Below, piece after piece: positions 7,364-14,687 of a stretch of 53,210 bases of DNA. This DNA is from Oscillospiraceae bacterium. Its GTDB lineage: Bacteria; Bacillota; Clostridia; Oscillospirales; Oscillospiraceae. Within the stretch, counting starts at the first letter, position 1, and every line of letters starts with the position of its first letter. The stretch is from NCBI GenBank assembly GCA_015068395.1, contig SVKP01000093.1, positions 1-53,210 of the forward strand, given 5' to 3'. The notes under the pieces were generated by a model. It was given only the letters and a program-made list of their open reading frames with translations. It made no database searches and was not told the DNA's origin. Both the position numbers and the translations under genes were made by a program.

Positions 7364-7561
7364 ATGGATATTGACCTCGTATTCAAGATCGCCGCTGTCG
7401 GTATCGTCGTTGCAGTGCTCAACCAGTTGCTTGTGCGCTCCGACCGCCCCGACCAGGCGATGCTGGTCAGCCTCGCGGGACTGGTTGCAACGATGATGCT
7501 TCTGGTTCGCGAGATCAGTTCGCTGTTTGATCTGATCAAAACGCTCTTTGGGTTTACATAA
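7364..7561 (+). CDS. spoIIIAC: Stage III sporulation protein AC
   Basis: A 65-residue protein with two membrane helices (about 6-23 and 33-49) and the typical MDIDLVFKIAAVGIVVAVLN start. It belongs to the mother-cell membrane part of the SpoIIIA complex together with the homologous SpoIIIAD. The RBS AGGTGG is 5 nt upstream. A 61-bp gap separates it from spoIIIAB; the stop overlaps the start of spoIIIAD by 1 bp (TAATG). Confidence 0.96.
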   Translation: MDIDLVFKIAAVGIVVAVLNQLLVRSDRPDQAMLVSLAGLVATMMLLVREISSLFDLIKTLFGFT

Positions 7562-7953
7562 TGGAGACGCTGGTCAAGGTCGCGGGGCTGTGCCTTGCGG
7601 CGGCGGTGATGGCGCTTCTGCTGAAAAAGAGCACGCCGGAGCTTGGCTTTTTGCTTGCGGGCGCGGCGGTGCTGCTGGGCTGTATATTGCTGCTGCGCGG
7701 CGCGGCGGAGCTGGCGGAATTATGGGAGGAACTGACCGGGTTGACCGCTCTGGCGCCCGCGCTGTTTACGCCGCTGGTCAAGGTGACGGCGATCGCGCTG
7801 GTCACACGCTTTGGCACGGCGCTGTGCGACGACGCGGGGCAGAGCGCGCTTGCGCGCGTGATGGAGACGGCAGGGGCATTCTGCGCATTGGGCTGTGCCA
7901 TCCCGCTGCTGCGCGAGGTCGTCGAAATGGTTCGGGGGTGGACGGGAGCATGA
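7561..7953 (+). CDS. spoIIIAD: Stage III sporulation protein AD
   Basis: A 130-residue membrane protein. The N-terminal half is homologous to SpoIIIAC (METLVKVAGLCLAAAVMALL), followed by two further hydrophobic segments and the conserved ETAGAFCALGCAIPLLREV C-terminal block. Part of the SpoIIIA complex. Its start shares a base with the spoIIIAC stop and its end overlaps spoIIIAE by 4 bp. Confidence 0.95.
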   Translation: METLVKVAGLCLAAAVMALLLKKSTPELGFLLAGAAVLLGCILLLRGAAELAELWEELTGLTALAPALFTPLVKVTAIALVTRFGTALCDDAGQSALARVMETAGAFCALGCAIPLLREVVEMVRGWTGA

Positions 7954-9017
7954 GACAAACGCTGCGCGCGGCGGTCTGCCTGATTCTTCTCTGCCTGCTG
8001 TCAACGCCGGTCTGTGCTGTTTCCGTGCCGGAGCTGGAGGCGCTGCTGCCGGAGGGGCTTGCGGAGGCGGTGGAGCGTGACGGCGTGCTCTCCGGCGCGT
8101 CGTCCTGGCTGGAAGGCGAGGCGAGGAACGTCCTGTACGGCGCGCTCCGCTCCGGCGTCAAAAACGCCGCGCTGCTGGTGCTTGCGGCGCTGCTCTGCGG
8201 CGCGGCGGACGGGATCGCCGACGCAGCGGGGAGCGCCGCGGCGCGCTATGTTCCGTACTGCGGGGTGTTGACGTCGGCGGCAATTGCAACGGGCGACATG
8301 CATACGCTGATCGGGCTGGGCGCGCGGACCGTGGAGGATCTGGGCACGCTTGCCCGGCTCTTGCTGCCGGCGGTTGCCGCGGCGATGGCGGCGGGAGGCT
8401 TTGTGACCAGCGCGAGTGTTTGGCAGGTGACGACGCTGCTCGTCTGCGACGCGCTGTGCGCGGCGGCGTCCCGGCTTCTGCTGCCGCTGAGCTACTGCTG
8501 CATCGCCGCTTCCGCCGTCGGCACCATGCTGGACGAGGACGCGCTGAACAGCCTGTCCGATGGTATACGGAGGCTTTCGTCCACGGCGCTCAAGCTGACG
8601 CTTGCGGCGTTTACGGGTTATCTTTCGGTTGCGGGGGTGCTGACCGGCTCCGCCGACCGCGCGTCGATCAAGGCGGCGAAGATCGCGGTCTCCGGCACGG
8701 TACCGGTCGTCGGCGGGGTCTTGTCCGACGCGGCGGAGAGCGTGTTTGCCGCCGCCGGAGCGATGCGCGGCACGGTCGGCGCGCTGGGCGTGTTCGTCGT
8801 GCTTGCCGCGTGCCTTGCGCCGCTTGTGCATCTGGGCGTACAGTTTTTTCTGTACAAGCTGGCGGCGCTCGCGTCGGGGCTGGTCGGTGCGAAGTCCGTC
8901 AGCGGCTTTCTGGACCGCCTGGGCGAGGTGTTCGCGCTGGTGTTTGCCGTCACGGCTTCGTGCGCATTCGTGCTGCTTGCGGCGCTGCTGGTCGCGCTGA
9001 CGCTGCTTATGGGGTAA
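7950..9017 (+). CDS. spoIIIAE: Stage III sporulation protein AE
   Basis: A 355-residue polytopic membrane protein with an N-terminal signal sequence (TLRAAVCLILLCLLSTPVCA) and about seven further membrane helices. Conserved family blocks include a SIKAAKIAVSGTVPVVGGVLSDAAES-type stretch near residues 240-265. SpoIIIAE is a large membrane component of the mother-cell feeding-channel complex. ATG 7950 overlaps the spoIIIAD stop (ATGA). Composition is strongly GC-rich, like its neighbours. Confidence 0.95.
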   Translation: MRQTLRAAVCLILLCLLSTPVCAVSVPELEALLPEGLAEAVERDGVLSGASSWLEGEARNVLYGALRSGVKNAALLVLAALLCGAADGIADAAGSAAARYVPYCGVLTSAAIATGDMHTLIGLGARTVEDLGTLARLLLPAVAAAMAAGGFVTSASVWQVTTLLVCDALCAAASRLLLPLSYCCIAASAVGTMLDEDALNSLSDGIRRLSSTALKLTLAAFTGYLSVAGVLTGSADRASIKAAKIAVSGTVPVVGGVLSDAAESVFAAAGAMRGTVGALGVFVVLAACLAPLVHLGVQFFLYKLAALASGLVGAKSVSGFLDRLGEVFALVFAVTASCAFVLLAALLVALTLLMG

Positions 9018-9031
9018 AGGGGGAAAGGCGG

Positions 9032-9502
9032 ATGGCTTTTTTTCAGCAATGGCTGCTGGGCGTGCTCGCCTGCGCGCTGCTGGTCAGCGCCGCAGTGCAG
9101 CTTTGCCCGGAGGGAAGCGTCAAAAAGATCGCGCGCTTTACCGGCGGGCTGTTGCTGCTGCTTGCGATGCTGCGCCCACTGGGGGAGGTGTCCCCTGAAC
9201 TTCTGGGCTGGGACGCGCCGGATTACCGCGAGGCGGTGGCGTGGCTGGAGCTTGAGCTGGGGCGGGAGAGCGAACGCGCGCTGGCGGATGGCATAGCGGA
9301 GGAGCTAGGCGCATATATTGAGGACAAAGCGGACAGCTTGGGCGCGGAGGTATCGGCGGAGGTCACTGTCACATCGCGCGGCGGAGCGCCCGCGCCGGAG
9401 CGCGTGACCCTGCATGGCGCATACAACGGCGCGCTGGCAGAGTGGATCGCCGCGGAGCTGGGCATTACGGAGGAGCGCCAGATATGGATCGACGGGAGAT
9501 AA
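9032..9502 (+). CDS. spoIIIAF: Stage III sporulation protein AF
   Basis: A 156-residue protein (about 206 in B. subtilis). Two N-terminal membrane helices (about 5-22 and 32-50) precede a soluble domain with the small alpha-beta ring-building fold found in SpoIIIAF/AG/AH, ending in a typical VTVTSRGG...LHGAYNGALAEWIAAELGI segment. It is a membrane component of the SpoIIIA complex. The RBS GGGGGAAAGGCGG precedes ATG 9032; the 3' end overlaps spoIIIAG by 19 bp. Confidence 0.9.
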   Translation: MAFFQQWLLGVLACALLVSAAVQLCPEGSVKKIARFTGGLLLLLAMLRPLGEVSPELLGWDAPDYREAVAWLELELGRESERALADGIAEELGAYIEDKADSLGAEVSAEVTVTSRGGAPAPERVTLHGAYNGALAEWIAAELGITEERQIWIDGR

Positions 9503-9858
9503 AGAAGCTCGGGGAGGCTGTGAAAAAGTATCGGTACGCGCTTGCTGCGATCCTGCTCGGCTCGGCGCTTCTGCTCCTTCCCGCGCACAGCGCAAGGCAG
9601 GAGATACCGAGCGCGCCGGAGACGGAGCGGGGCGTGGAGCGCGAGATCGAGACGACGCTTGCGGCGTTCGACGGCGCGGGCAGGCTGCGCCTGACGCTGA
9701 CCGTCGCGCCGGGGACGGAGCGCTGGGAGGGCGCGGTCGTCGTGTGCGAGGGCGCGGACAACGCCTCTGTGCGCCTTGCGCTGACGCAGGCGCTCCGCTC
9801 GCTGACCGGTCTGAGTGCGGATCGGATCACGATCGTAAAGGGAAGTCCGGAGGATTGA
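9484..9858 (+). CDS. spoIIIAG: Stage III sporulation protein AG, short form
   Basis: A 124-residue protein with one membrane helix (about 18-35) and a single ring-building fold: IETTLAAFDGAGRLRLTLTV, then directly EGAVVVCEGADNASVRLALT, ending DRITIVKG. In B. subtilis the protein is 229 residues, and the sequence between those two strands carries the beta-triangle insertion that shapes the large 30-subunit ring. Here the two strands are separated by only a few residues, so that insertion appears to be absent. The start at ATG 9484 gives the expected short cytoplasmic N-terminus; it lies inside the 3' end of spoIIIAF. Confidence 0.9.
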   Translation: MDRREIKKLGEAVKKYRYALAAILLGSALLLLPAHSARQEIPSAPETERGVEREIETTLAAFDGAGRLRLTLTVAPGTERWEGAVVVCEGADNASVRLALTQALRSLTGLSADRITIVKGSPED

Positions 9859-9904
9859 TATGAAGATTCCCAAATTACTTTTTTTTATCAGGAGGGGTAG
9901 GAAC

Positions 9905-10474
9905 ATGAGCAAGCTTTGGAAACGGAACGCCGTGGTCGGCGCGGTACTTGTGCTGGTCATTGCCGCGATCGTGCTCAACGGGCGCTACGCCGCGGAGGCG
10001 GAGCCGACGGTCGAGCCGCCGGAGACCGGGGGCAAGATCCTCGGGCAGGCGACCGAGGTCGTCTCCCCGGAGCCGGGCGAGGCGGAGGAGGCGTCGGCCG
10101 TCCCCGAGGTGGGCGTCGCGTCGGATTACTTCGCCGCCGCAAGGCTCTCGCGGCAACAGGCGCGGGACAGCGCGCTTTCCCTGTTGCAGCAGGCGGGCGA
10201 GAGCGAGGAGATGGACGCGCAGGTCGCAAGCGAGGTCGCGCAGGGGATCGAGGCGCTGGCAAGCTACACGATGACGGAGGCGCAGATCGAGAACATGATT
10301 ACCGCCAAGGGCTATGAGGACTGCGTGGTCTTTCTCTCCGACAACAGCGTGAGCGTGGTGGTCTCCACGAGTCAGGACGGCCTCCAGACCGAGGACATCG
10401 CGCGCATCACCGACATCGTCAAGCAGGAGACGGGCCTGCCCGCTACCGCGATCAAAATATTGGAGGTCAGCTGA
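9905..10474 (+). CDS. spoIIIAH: Stage III sporulation protein AH
   Basis: A 189-residue protein with one N-terminal membrane helix (RNAVVGAVLVLVIAAIVLN, about 7-25), an acidic Glu/Pro linker and a C-terminal ring-building domain with VVFLSDNSVSVVVST. SpoIIIAH binds SpoIIQ across the intermembrane space to form the mother cell-forespore channel. ATG 9905 is chosen because AGGAGG (9890-9895) lies 9 nt upstream; an in-frame ATG at 9860 would add 15 unusual residues. Last gene of the spoIIIA operon. Confidence 0.95.
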   Translation: MSKLWKRNAVVGAVLVLVIAAIVLNGRYAAEAEPTVEPPETGGKILGQATEVVSPEPGEAEEASAVPEVGVASDYFAAARLSRQQARDSALSLLQQAGESEEMDAQVASEVAQGIEALASYTMTEAQIENMITAKGYEDCVVFLSDNSVSVVVSTSQDGLQTEDIARITDIVKQETGLPATAIKILEVS

Positions 10475-10519
10475 AAAAACAAGGCTGCCGACGGCTTGTA
10501 AGAAACCGTTGGCAGCCTT
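10474..10519 (-). terminator. Terminator for the c-di-GMP operon, also downstream of spoIIIAH
   Basis: A 14-bp stem (10481-10494 with 10506-10519) followed on the minus strand by TTTTTT (10475-10480), placing it as the terminator of the minus-strand GGDEF gene. On the plus strand the hairpin follows spoIIIAH, but its tail (GCGCAATTT) is poor in T. Confidence 0.75.
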
Positions 10520-10543
10520 GCGCAATTTATGAATCGAAACTGG

Positions 10544-11692
10544 TCAGGATAAAATGTTCTCCTCCGCGTTTTCCTCGTCGAATTCGTTGGCGACCTGGTT
10601 TTTGCCGCCGTGCTTTGCCTGATAGAGCAGCTTGTCGACGTCCAGCATCGCGCGCTTGAGCTGATCGTATTTTTCGCAGGAGATCAACCCGCCGCTGACC
10701 GTGACCGAGAGCCCGGGCACGTCCTTCCACGAGAGCTCGGCGACGCTCTGGCGTATCCTGTCGGCGCGGCGGAACGCCTCCTCGGGCGTATCGGCGTTGA
10801 AGAGGCAGACAAATTCCTCGCCGCCGTAGCGCGCGGCAAATTCGGCGGATTTTGGCTTGACCTCCTCGTTGATCTTCTGTGCGACGGTGGAGAGCACCGT
10901 GTCGCCGAACTGGTGGCCGTAGGTGTCGTTGAGATGCTTGAAGTTGTCCACGTCGAACATCGCGATATAGCAGCCCTCGCGCTTGAGCCGTTCGTCGCGC
11001 ATCGAGCGTTCCTGCGGCGCCTTGTAAACGAGGTCGAGTCTTCGCGTCAGCTCGCGGCGGTTATAGAGCCCGGAGAGCGCGTCGCGCGTGGACATGCTGC
11101 GCAGGCGCTCCATCAGCTCAAGGTTGCGCGCGCGCTCCGTTTCGAAGGCGTGGAGGATCAGCAGCGTCAGCATGATGAGCGCGGCGCCGGTCAAAAGCAT
11201 GGCAAGCTGCGTGTCGCGGTATTCCTGAACCTCCGACAGCCCGGCGACCAGCTGCGGATACGCGCGCGATACATACAGCGAAAGGAGCATTACGCAGAAC
11301 GAGAGCGCAAGCACAATGACGCGGGAATACCGGCGCAGCAGCACCACGGCGTTGACCAAGCCGAGCATGTACAAAAGCGCCATTCCGCCGTGGATGCCGC
11401 CGGAGGCGAAGAAGGCAAAGGGCAACAGAATAAAATTGAGCACACAGATCAAAAGCAGCCGCTGGAGAACGCTTGACTTGCGTCGGCCGAGACAGATGCC
11501 CAGATGCAGCGAGAACCACGAAACGCACGCCGCGACGCTGGCAAGCGCCTCAGAGCTCAGATCCTGAATGAGTACCATGAAAAAGCCGCAAATGCTGACG
11601 GCGGTTCCCGTGGACAGAACGGCAAGACAGATCTGCTCATCCAGAGTATCGAACGAGAATTGGTATAGTATTCGGCTTTTCTTGAACAACAT
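10544..11692 (-). CDS. Membrane GGDEF-domain protein, predicted diguanylate cyclase
   Basis: A 382-residue protein. The first ~190 residues contain about six membrane helices without a recognised sensor family. The C-terminal GGDEF domain begins at STRDALSGLYNRREL (about 199) and contains FDVDNFKHLNDTYGHQFGD (about 247-265) and the active-site motif RYGGEEF (about 290-296), so it should make c-di-GMP from two GTP. I see no RxxD inhibitory I-site five residues before GGEEF. It lies 38 bp downstream of the GGDEF-EAL gene on the same strand, suggesting one transcript for opposing enzymes. Confidence 0.92.
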   Translation of the reverse strand: MLFKKSRILYQFSFDTLDEQICLAVLSTGTAVSICGFFMVLIQDLSSEALASVAACVSWFSLHLGICLGRRKSSVLQRLLLICVLNFILLPFAFFASGGIHGGMALLYMLGLVNAVVLLRRYSRVIVLALSFCVMLLSLYVSRAYPQLVAGLSEVQEYRDTQLAMLLTGAALIMLTLLILHAFETERARNLELMERLRSMSTRDALSGLYNRRELTRRLDLVYKAPQERSMRDERLKREGCYIAMFDVDNFKHLNDTYGHQFGDTVLSTVAQKINEEVKPKSAEFAARYGGEEFVCLFNADTPEEAFRRADRIRQSVAELSWKDVPGLSVTVSGGLISCEKYDQLKRAMLDVDKLLYQAKHGGKNQVANEFDEENAEENILS

Positions 11693-11730
11693 GGATCACC
11701 CCGTTTCTGCGCGGATGTTTAGGCGGATGT

Positions 11731-13431
11731 TTATTCGGCTGCCGCGCCGGACACCTTATAGTGCCGGTCCAGAAGCCTGGCGGTGAATTCGTCGCAGCTC
11801 AGGGGCTTGTCGAAGAAGAAGCCCTGCACGACCTCGCAGCCGATCCTGCGCGCAAGGTCGATCTGCTCGACGTTTTCGACGCCCTCGGACACGGCGGTCT
11901 TGTTCAGATCGCCAATCATACTCGCCATGCTGCGCAACAGGATGCGGTCCTGCTCGCTCTGGCTGTCGAGCTGGCTGAAAAAGCTCTTGTCCAGCTTGAC
12001 CGTGTCGAGGTCGAGCGATTTGAGCATGTTGAGCGAGGAATAACCCGTGCCGAAGTTGTCCAGCGAGACCGTGACGCCGGTTTTGTGCATCGTTTCGATA
12101 AATGCCTCCAGCGCGGGGCGGCACTCGTAGAAGGCGGACTCGGTGACCTCGATCTCCAGATAGCTGCCGTCGATGCAGTACTTGCGCAGAAGGTCGAGCG
12201 TGTCCTTCACCAGCGAGTCCCGGAGAAAGCTGCTCTTTGAGAAGTTGACCGAGATGCGCACCGGCTCGATCCCGGCGTCCAGCCATTTGCGCAGGTCGTC
12301 GCAGACGGTTTCGAGCATATAGAGGTCGATGGAGGGAATCAGTCCGCCGGACTCCGCGGCGGAGAGAAATTCGTTGGGCGGGATGAGCTTGCCGTCCCGC
12401 TGCCAGCGCACCAGCGCCTCGCCGCCGCACAGCTCGCCGTCTCCCGCGCCGACCTTGGGCTGATAATAGGCGACCAGCTCATGCTCGCGCAGGGCGTCGG
12501 GCAGTATGTGGACGATCTCTCTCGAACGGAGCATCTGCGCCTTTGCCTCGGGGTCGAGGTAGGCGACGGAGGTGAGCGTCTGCTTTGCCTGCGTGTTGGC
12601 AAAGGCGGCGTTGTGCATGATCGTGGTGACGGAATCCCCCTCGCAGGCGAGATAGACGCCGATCCAGGACTCGATCGTCACGCGCGTGCGCTTCGCCTCG
12701 TTGTTGAGGATCAGGCTGAGCGGGGAGGCGAAGCGGAGAAAACGGTCCAGGCGCTCCTTTTTCACGAGAACGAAGAAATCATCCCCGCCCAGGCGCGCCA
12801 CCAGCTCGCTGCGGTGGTCCATAAAGCCGTACAGCCGCAGCGCGTACTGCCGGATCACGGCGTCCCCGCCGCTGTCGCTGAGGCTCTGATTGAAATATTT
12901 GAAGTTCTTTATGTTGAGGAAGCAGCCCGCATAGTCTGCGGTCGAGCCGTTCTGCTCGATCCGCGTGCCGTAGTAGGCGACGCCCGGGGCGTTGGCAAGT
13001 CCGGTGAGCAGGTCGATGTAGGAAAGCCGCTCGATGCGGCGCACCATGTTCGCACGGCTGAACTGCATGGCGGAGAGCCTTGTGACCGCGGTGATTGCGC
13101 GCCGCGTGGCGTCGCCCCACTCGACGCCGCGGCAGGGGTAGATTTTCACGACGCCGGTCGTCATATAGAGGTCGGCGAAGGTCAGCTCCATCGGCTCGTC
13201 CGATGCGTCCTCGCTGTAAACGCTCTCAAAGGTGTCGCCGCGTCCGCTGATGTCGTAGACGTTCGGCGCATATTCGATGTGGAGGTTGATCTTTGCGACT
13301 TGATACGCCTCGGCAAAGGGGGCAAGGTACGGCTGGAGTTTTTCGTAGAGAGAATGGACGTCCGTCTCCTCAAACTCTGTGTTGAGAATCATTTCCATCA
13401 GGGCGTCAATGATCTGTTCGGCATTCTGCAT
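11731..13431 (-). CDS. GGDEF-EAL protein, predicted c-di-GMP phosphodiesterase
   Basis: A 566-residue soluble protein. The N-terminal ~120 residues are an unassigned region. A GGDEF-like domain follows with LGGDDFF instead of GGDEF/GGEEF, possibly only regulatory. The EAL domain covers about 315-560: GGEALVRW (EAL), RISVNFS (Asn), EIEVTES (Glu), VSLDNFGTGYSSL, VKLDKSF (Lys), SEGVEN (Glu) and VVQGFFFDKPL (Gln). In active enzymes the fourth block is DDFG, where both Asp bind metal; here the second is Asn (codon AAC). Activity may be weakened or altered. Promoter TTGCCT-17-TATAAT lies upstream. The membrane diguanylate cyclase gene follows. Confidence 0.9.
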   Translation of the reverse strand: MQNAEQIIDALMEMILNTEFEETDVHSLYEKLQPYLAPFAEAYQVAKINLHIEYAPNVYDISGRGDTFESVYSEDASDEPMELTFADLYMTTGVVKIYPCRGVEWGDATRRAITAVTRLSAMQFSRANMVRRIERLSYIDLLTGLANAPGVAYYGTRIEQNGSTADYAGCFLNIKNFKYFNQSLSDSGGDAVIRQYALRLYGFMDHRSELVARLGGDDFFVLVKKERLDRFLRFASPLSLILNNEAKRTRVTIESWIGVYLACEGDSVTTIMHNAAFANTQAKQTLTSVAYLDPEAKAQMLRSREIVHILPDALREHELVAYYQPKVGAGDGELCGGEALVRWQRDGKLIPPNEFLSAAESGGLIPSIDLYMLETVCDDLRKWLDAGIEPVRISVNFSKSSFLRDSLVKDTLDLLRKYCIDGSYLEIEVTESAFYECRPALEAFIETMHKTGVTVSLDNFGTGYSSLNMLKSLDLDTVKLDKSFFSQLDSQSEQDRILLRSMASMIGDLNKTAVSEGVENVEQIDLARRIGCEVVQGFFFDKPLSCDEFTARLLDRHYKVSGAAAE

Positions 13432-13466
13432 GGTTCACACTCCGTATTTCTTCTACTCAACATAAT

Positions 13467-13495
13467 ATTATATTACATAATTTTCTCATAGGCAA
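13467..13495 (-). promoter_or_regulatory. SigmaA-type promoter for the c-di-GMP operon
   Basis: On the minus strand TTGCCT (13490-13495), 17-bp spacer, TATAAT (13467-13472). The -10 is perfect consensus. The transcript would start near 13460, about 30 nt before the GGDEF-EAL start codon at 13431. Confidence 0.75.
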
Positions 13496-13570
13496 GAGGA
13501 AAACGACATTTACCGGTGTTTTTTCATCGAAACCGCAAAATGTTGCGCTATTGTGATTTTAATCGTTTCC

Positions 13571-13612
13571 GCCCGCGCACACGTTGACGATGCGCGGGCA
13601 ATGTGTTACACT
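13571..13612 (+). promoter_or_regulatory. Promoter with its -35 inside a 9-bp inverted repeat
   Basis: TTGACG (13584-13589), 17-bp spacer, TACACT (13607-13612) forms a promoter for the operon starting at 13647. GCCCGCGCA (13571-13579) and TGCGCGGGC (13591-13599) are perfect inverted arms around an 11-bp centre that holds the -35 box. This geometry suggests an operator for a dimeric repressor or activator; the regulator is not identifiable here. Confidence 0.6.
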
Positions 13613-13646
13613 TGATACTGGATTTGTCTGCGTGAGGAGGGAGAGC

Positions 13647-14654
13647 ATGAGAAGGGCGATGATTCTGCTGCTTGCGTGCGCGCAGCTGCTTGTGTGCGCC
13701 GCCTGTGCGGAAAAAAAGGACGGGAAAACCGACAAAGACGCCGATGCTACGCCGGTCCGCAGAATAGGCGTTGCCATTTACGATTATCAGGACAGCTTCA
13801 TGGCGCTCTATGGCGACGAGATCGTGAGCTATTTCGGCTCGCTGAGCAATGAAAGCGTCCGTTATGAGATCACCGTGGTGGACAGCAGGTTCGACCAGAT
13901 GGTGCAGAAAAAAGCCGTGGAGGGCTTCATCGCGCAGGGCGTGGATGCGATCATCCTTAATCTGGTCACGCCCTCGAGCGCGGAGTCGATCATCGACCGC
14001 GTCGTTTCGGCAAAGATCCCGCTGGTGCTCATCAACCGCGAGCCGGTCGGGACGGGCGAGGGTTATCCCGGCATCGTCAACAATCCGCTCGTGTGCTATG
14101 TGGGCGCGGACGCCCGGCAATCCGGGACCTTTCAGGGCGAGATCATCCGCGACCTGCCGAATCACGGCGACGTTAACGGCGACGGGAAGGTCGGCTACCT
14201 GATGATCGAAGGGGACGTGGAGAACACGGACGCCCAGTACCGCACGCAGTATTCCGTCAAGGCCCTGACCGACGCCGGGATCGCGGTGGAGGAGCTGGAC
14301 AGCGGGATCGGCGACTGGAAGCGCGAGCGGGGGCAGGAGATCGCCGCCATCGCGCTTGCCAGGTACGGCGACGCGATCGAGGTCGTATTCAGCAACAACG
14401 ATTCCATGGCGCTCGGCGCCGCCGTTTCGATTGCCGGGGCGGAGCGTACGGTCGGGAAGGACATCTATCTGGTCGGCGTCGACGCGCTGGAGGAGTGCGT
14501 GAGCATGGTCCGCGAGGGGACGATGACCGGCACGGTCCGCAACGATTATGTCGGGCAGTCCCACAAGGCGGTGGACGTCGCGATCGCCGCAATGAGCGGG
14601 GAAGCCATCGAGAATTACTACTGGGTGGACTACGTGAAGATCACGAATGAATAA
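13647..14654 (+). CDS. Sugar-binding lipoprotein, galactose/ribose-binding (MglB-like) type
   Basis: A 335-residue periplasmic-binding protein of the type 1 fold. A lipoprotein signal ends at ACAQLLVCAAC, with Cys near residue 20. GVAIYDYQDSFMALYGDEI resembles the first sugar-contact strand of galactose-binding proteins; FSNNDSMALGAAVSI (about 252-266) and GVDALEECVSMVREG (about 280-294) are typical of the C-terminal lobe. RBS GGAGG precedes ATG 13647, which replaces an earlier in-frame ATG. No permease or ATPase gene follows; the next genes are a dehydrogenase, an MtnA-like isomerase and a nucleoside phosphorylase. It may bind a pentose, hexose or nucleoside and deliver it to a transporter encoded elsewhere. 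Confidence 0.85.
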   Translation: MRRAMILLLACAQLLVCAACAEKKDGKTDKDADATPVRRIGVAIYDYQDSFMALYGDEIVSYFGSLSNESVRYEITVVDSRFDQMVQKKAVEGFIAQGVDAIILNLVTPSSAESIIDRVVSAKIPLVLINREPVGTGEGYPGIVNNPLVCYVGADARQSGTFQGEIIRDLPNHGDVNGDGKVGYLMIEGDVENTDAQYRTQYSVKALTDAGIAVEELDSGIGDWKRERGQEIAAIALARYGDAIEVVFSNNDSMALGAAVSIAGAERTVGKDIYLVGVDALEECVSMVREGTMTGTVRNDYVGQSHKAVDVAIAAMSGEAIENYYWVDYVKITNE

Positions 14655-14687
14655 TATGCCGCAGTCTGGAAAAGGAGAGGATCAGCC

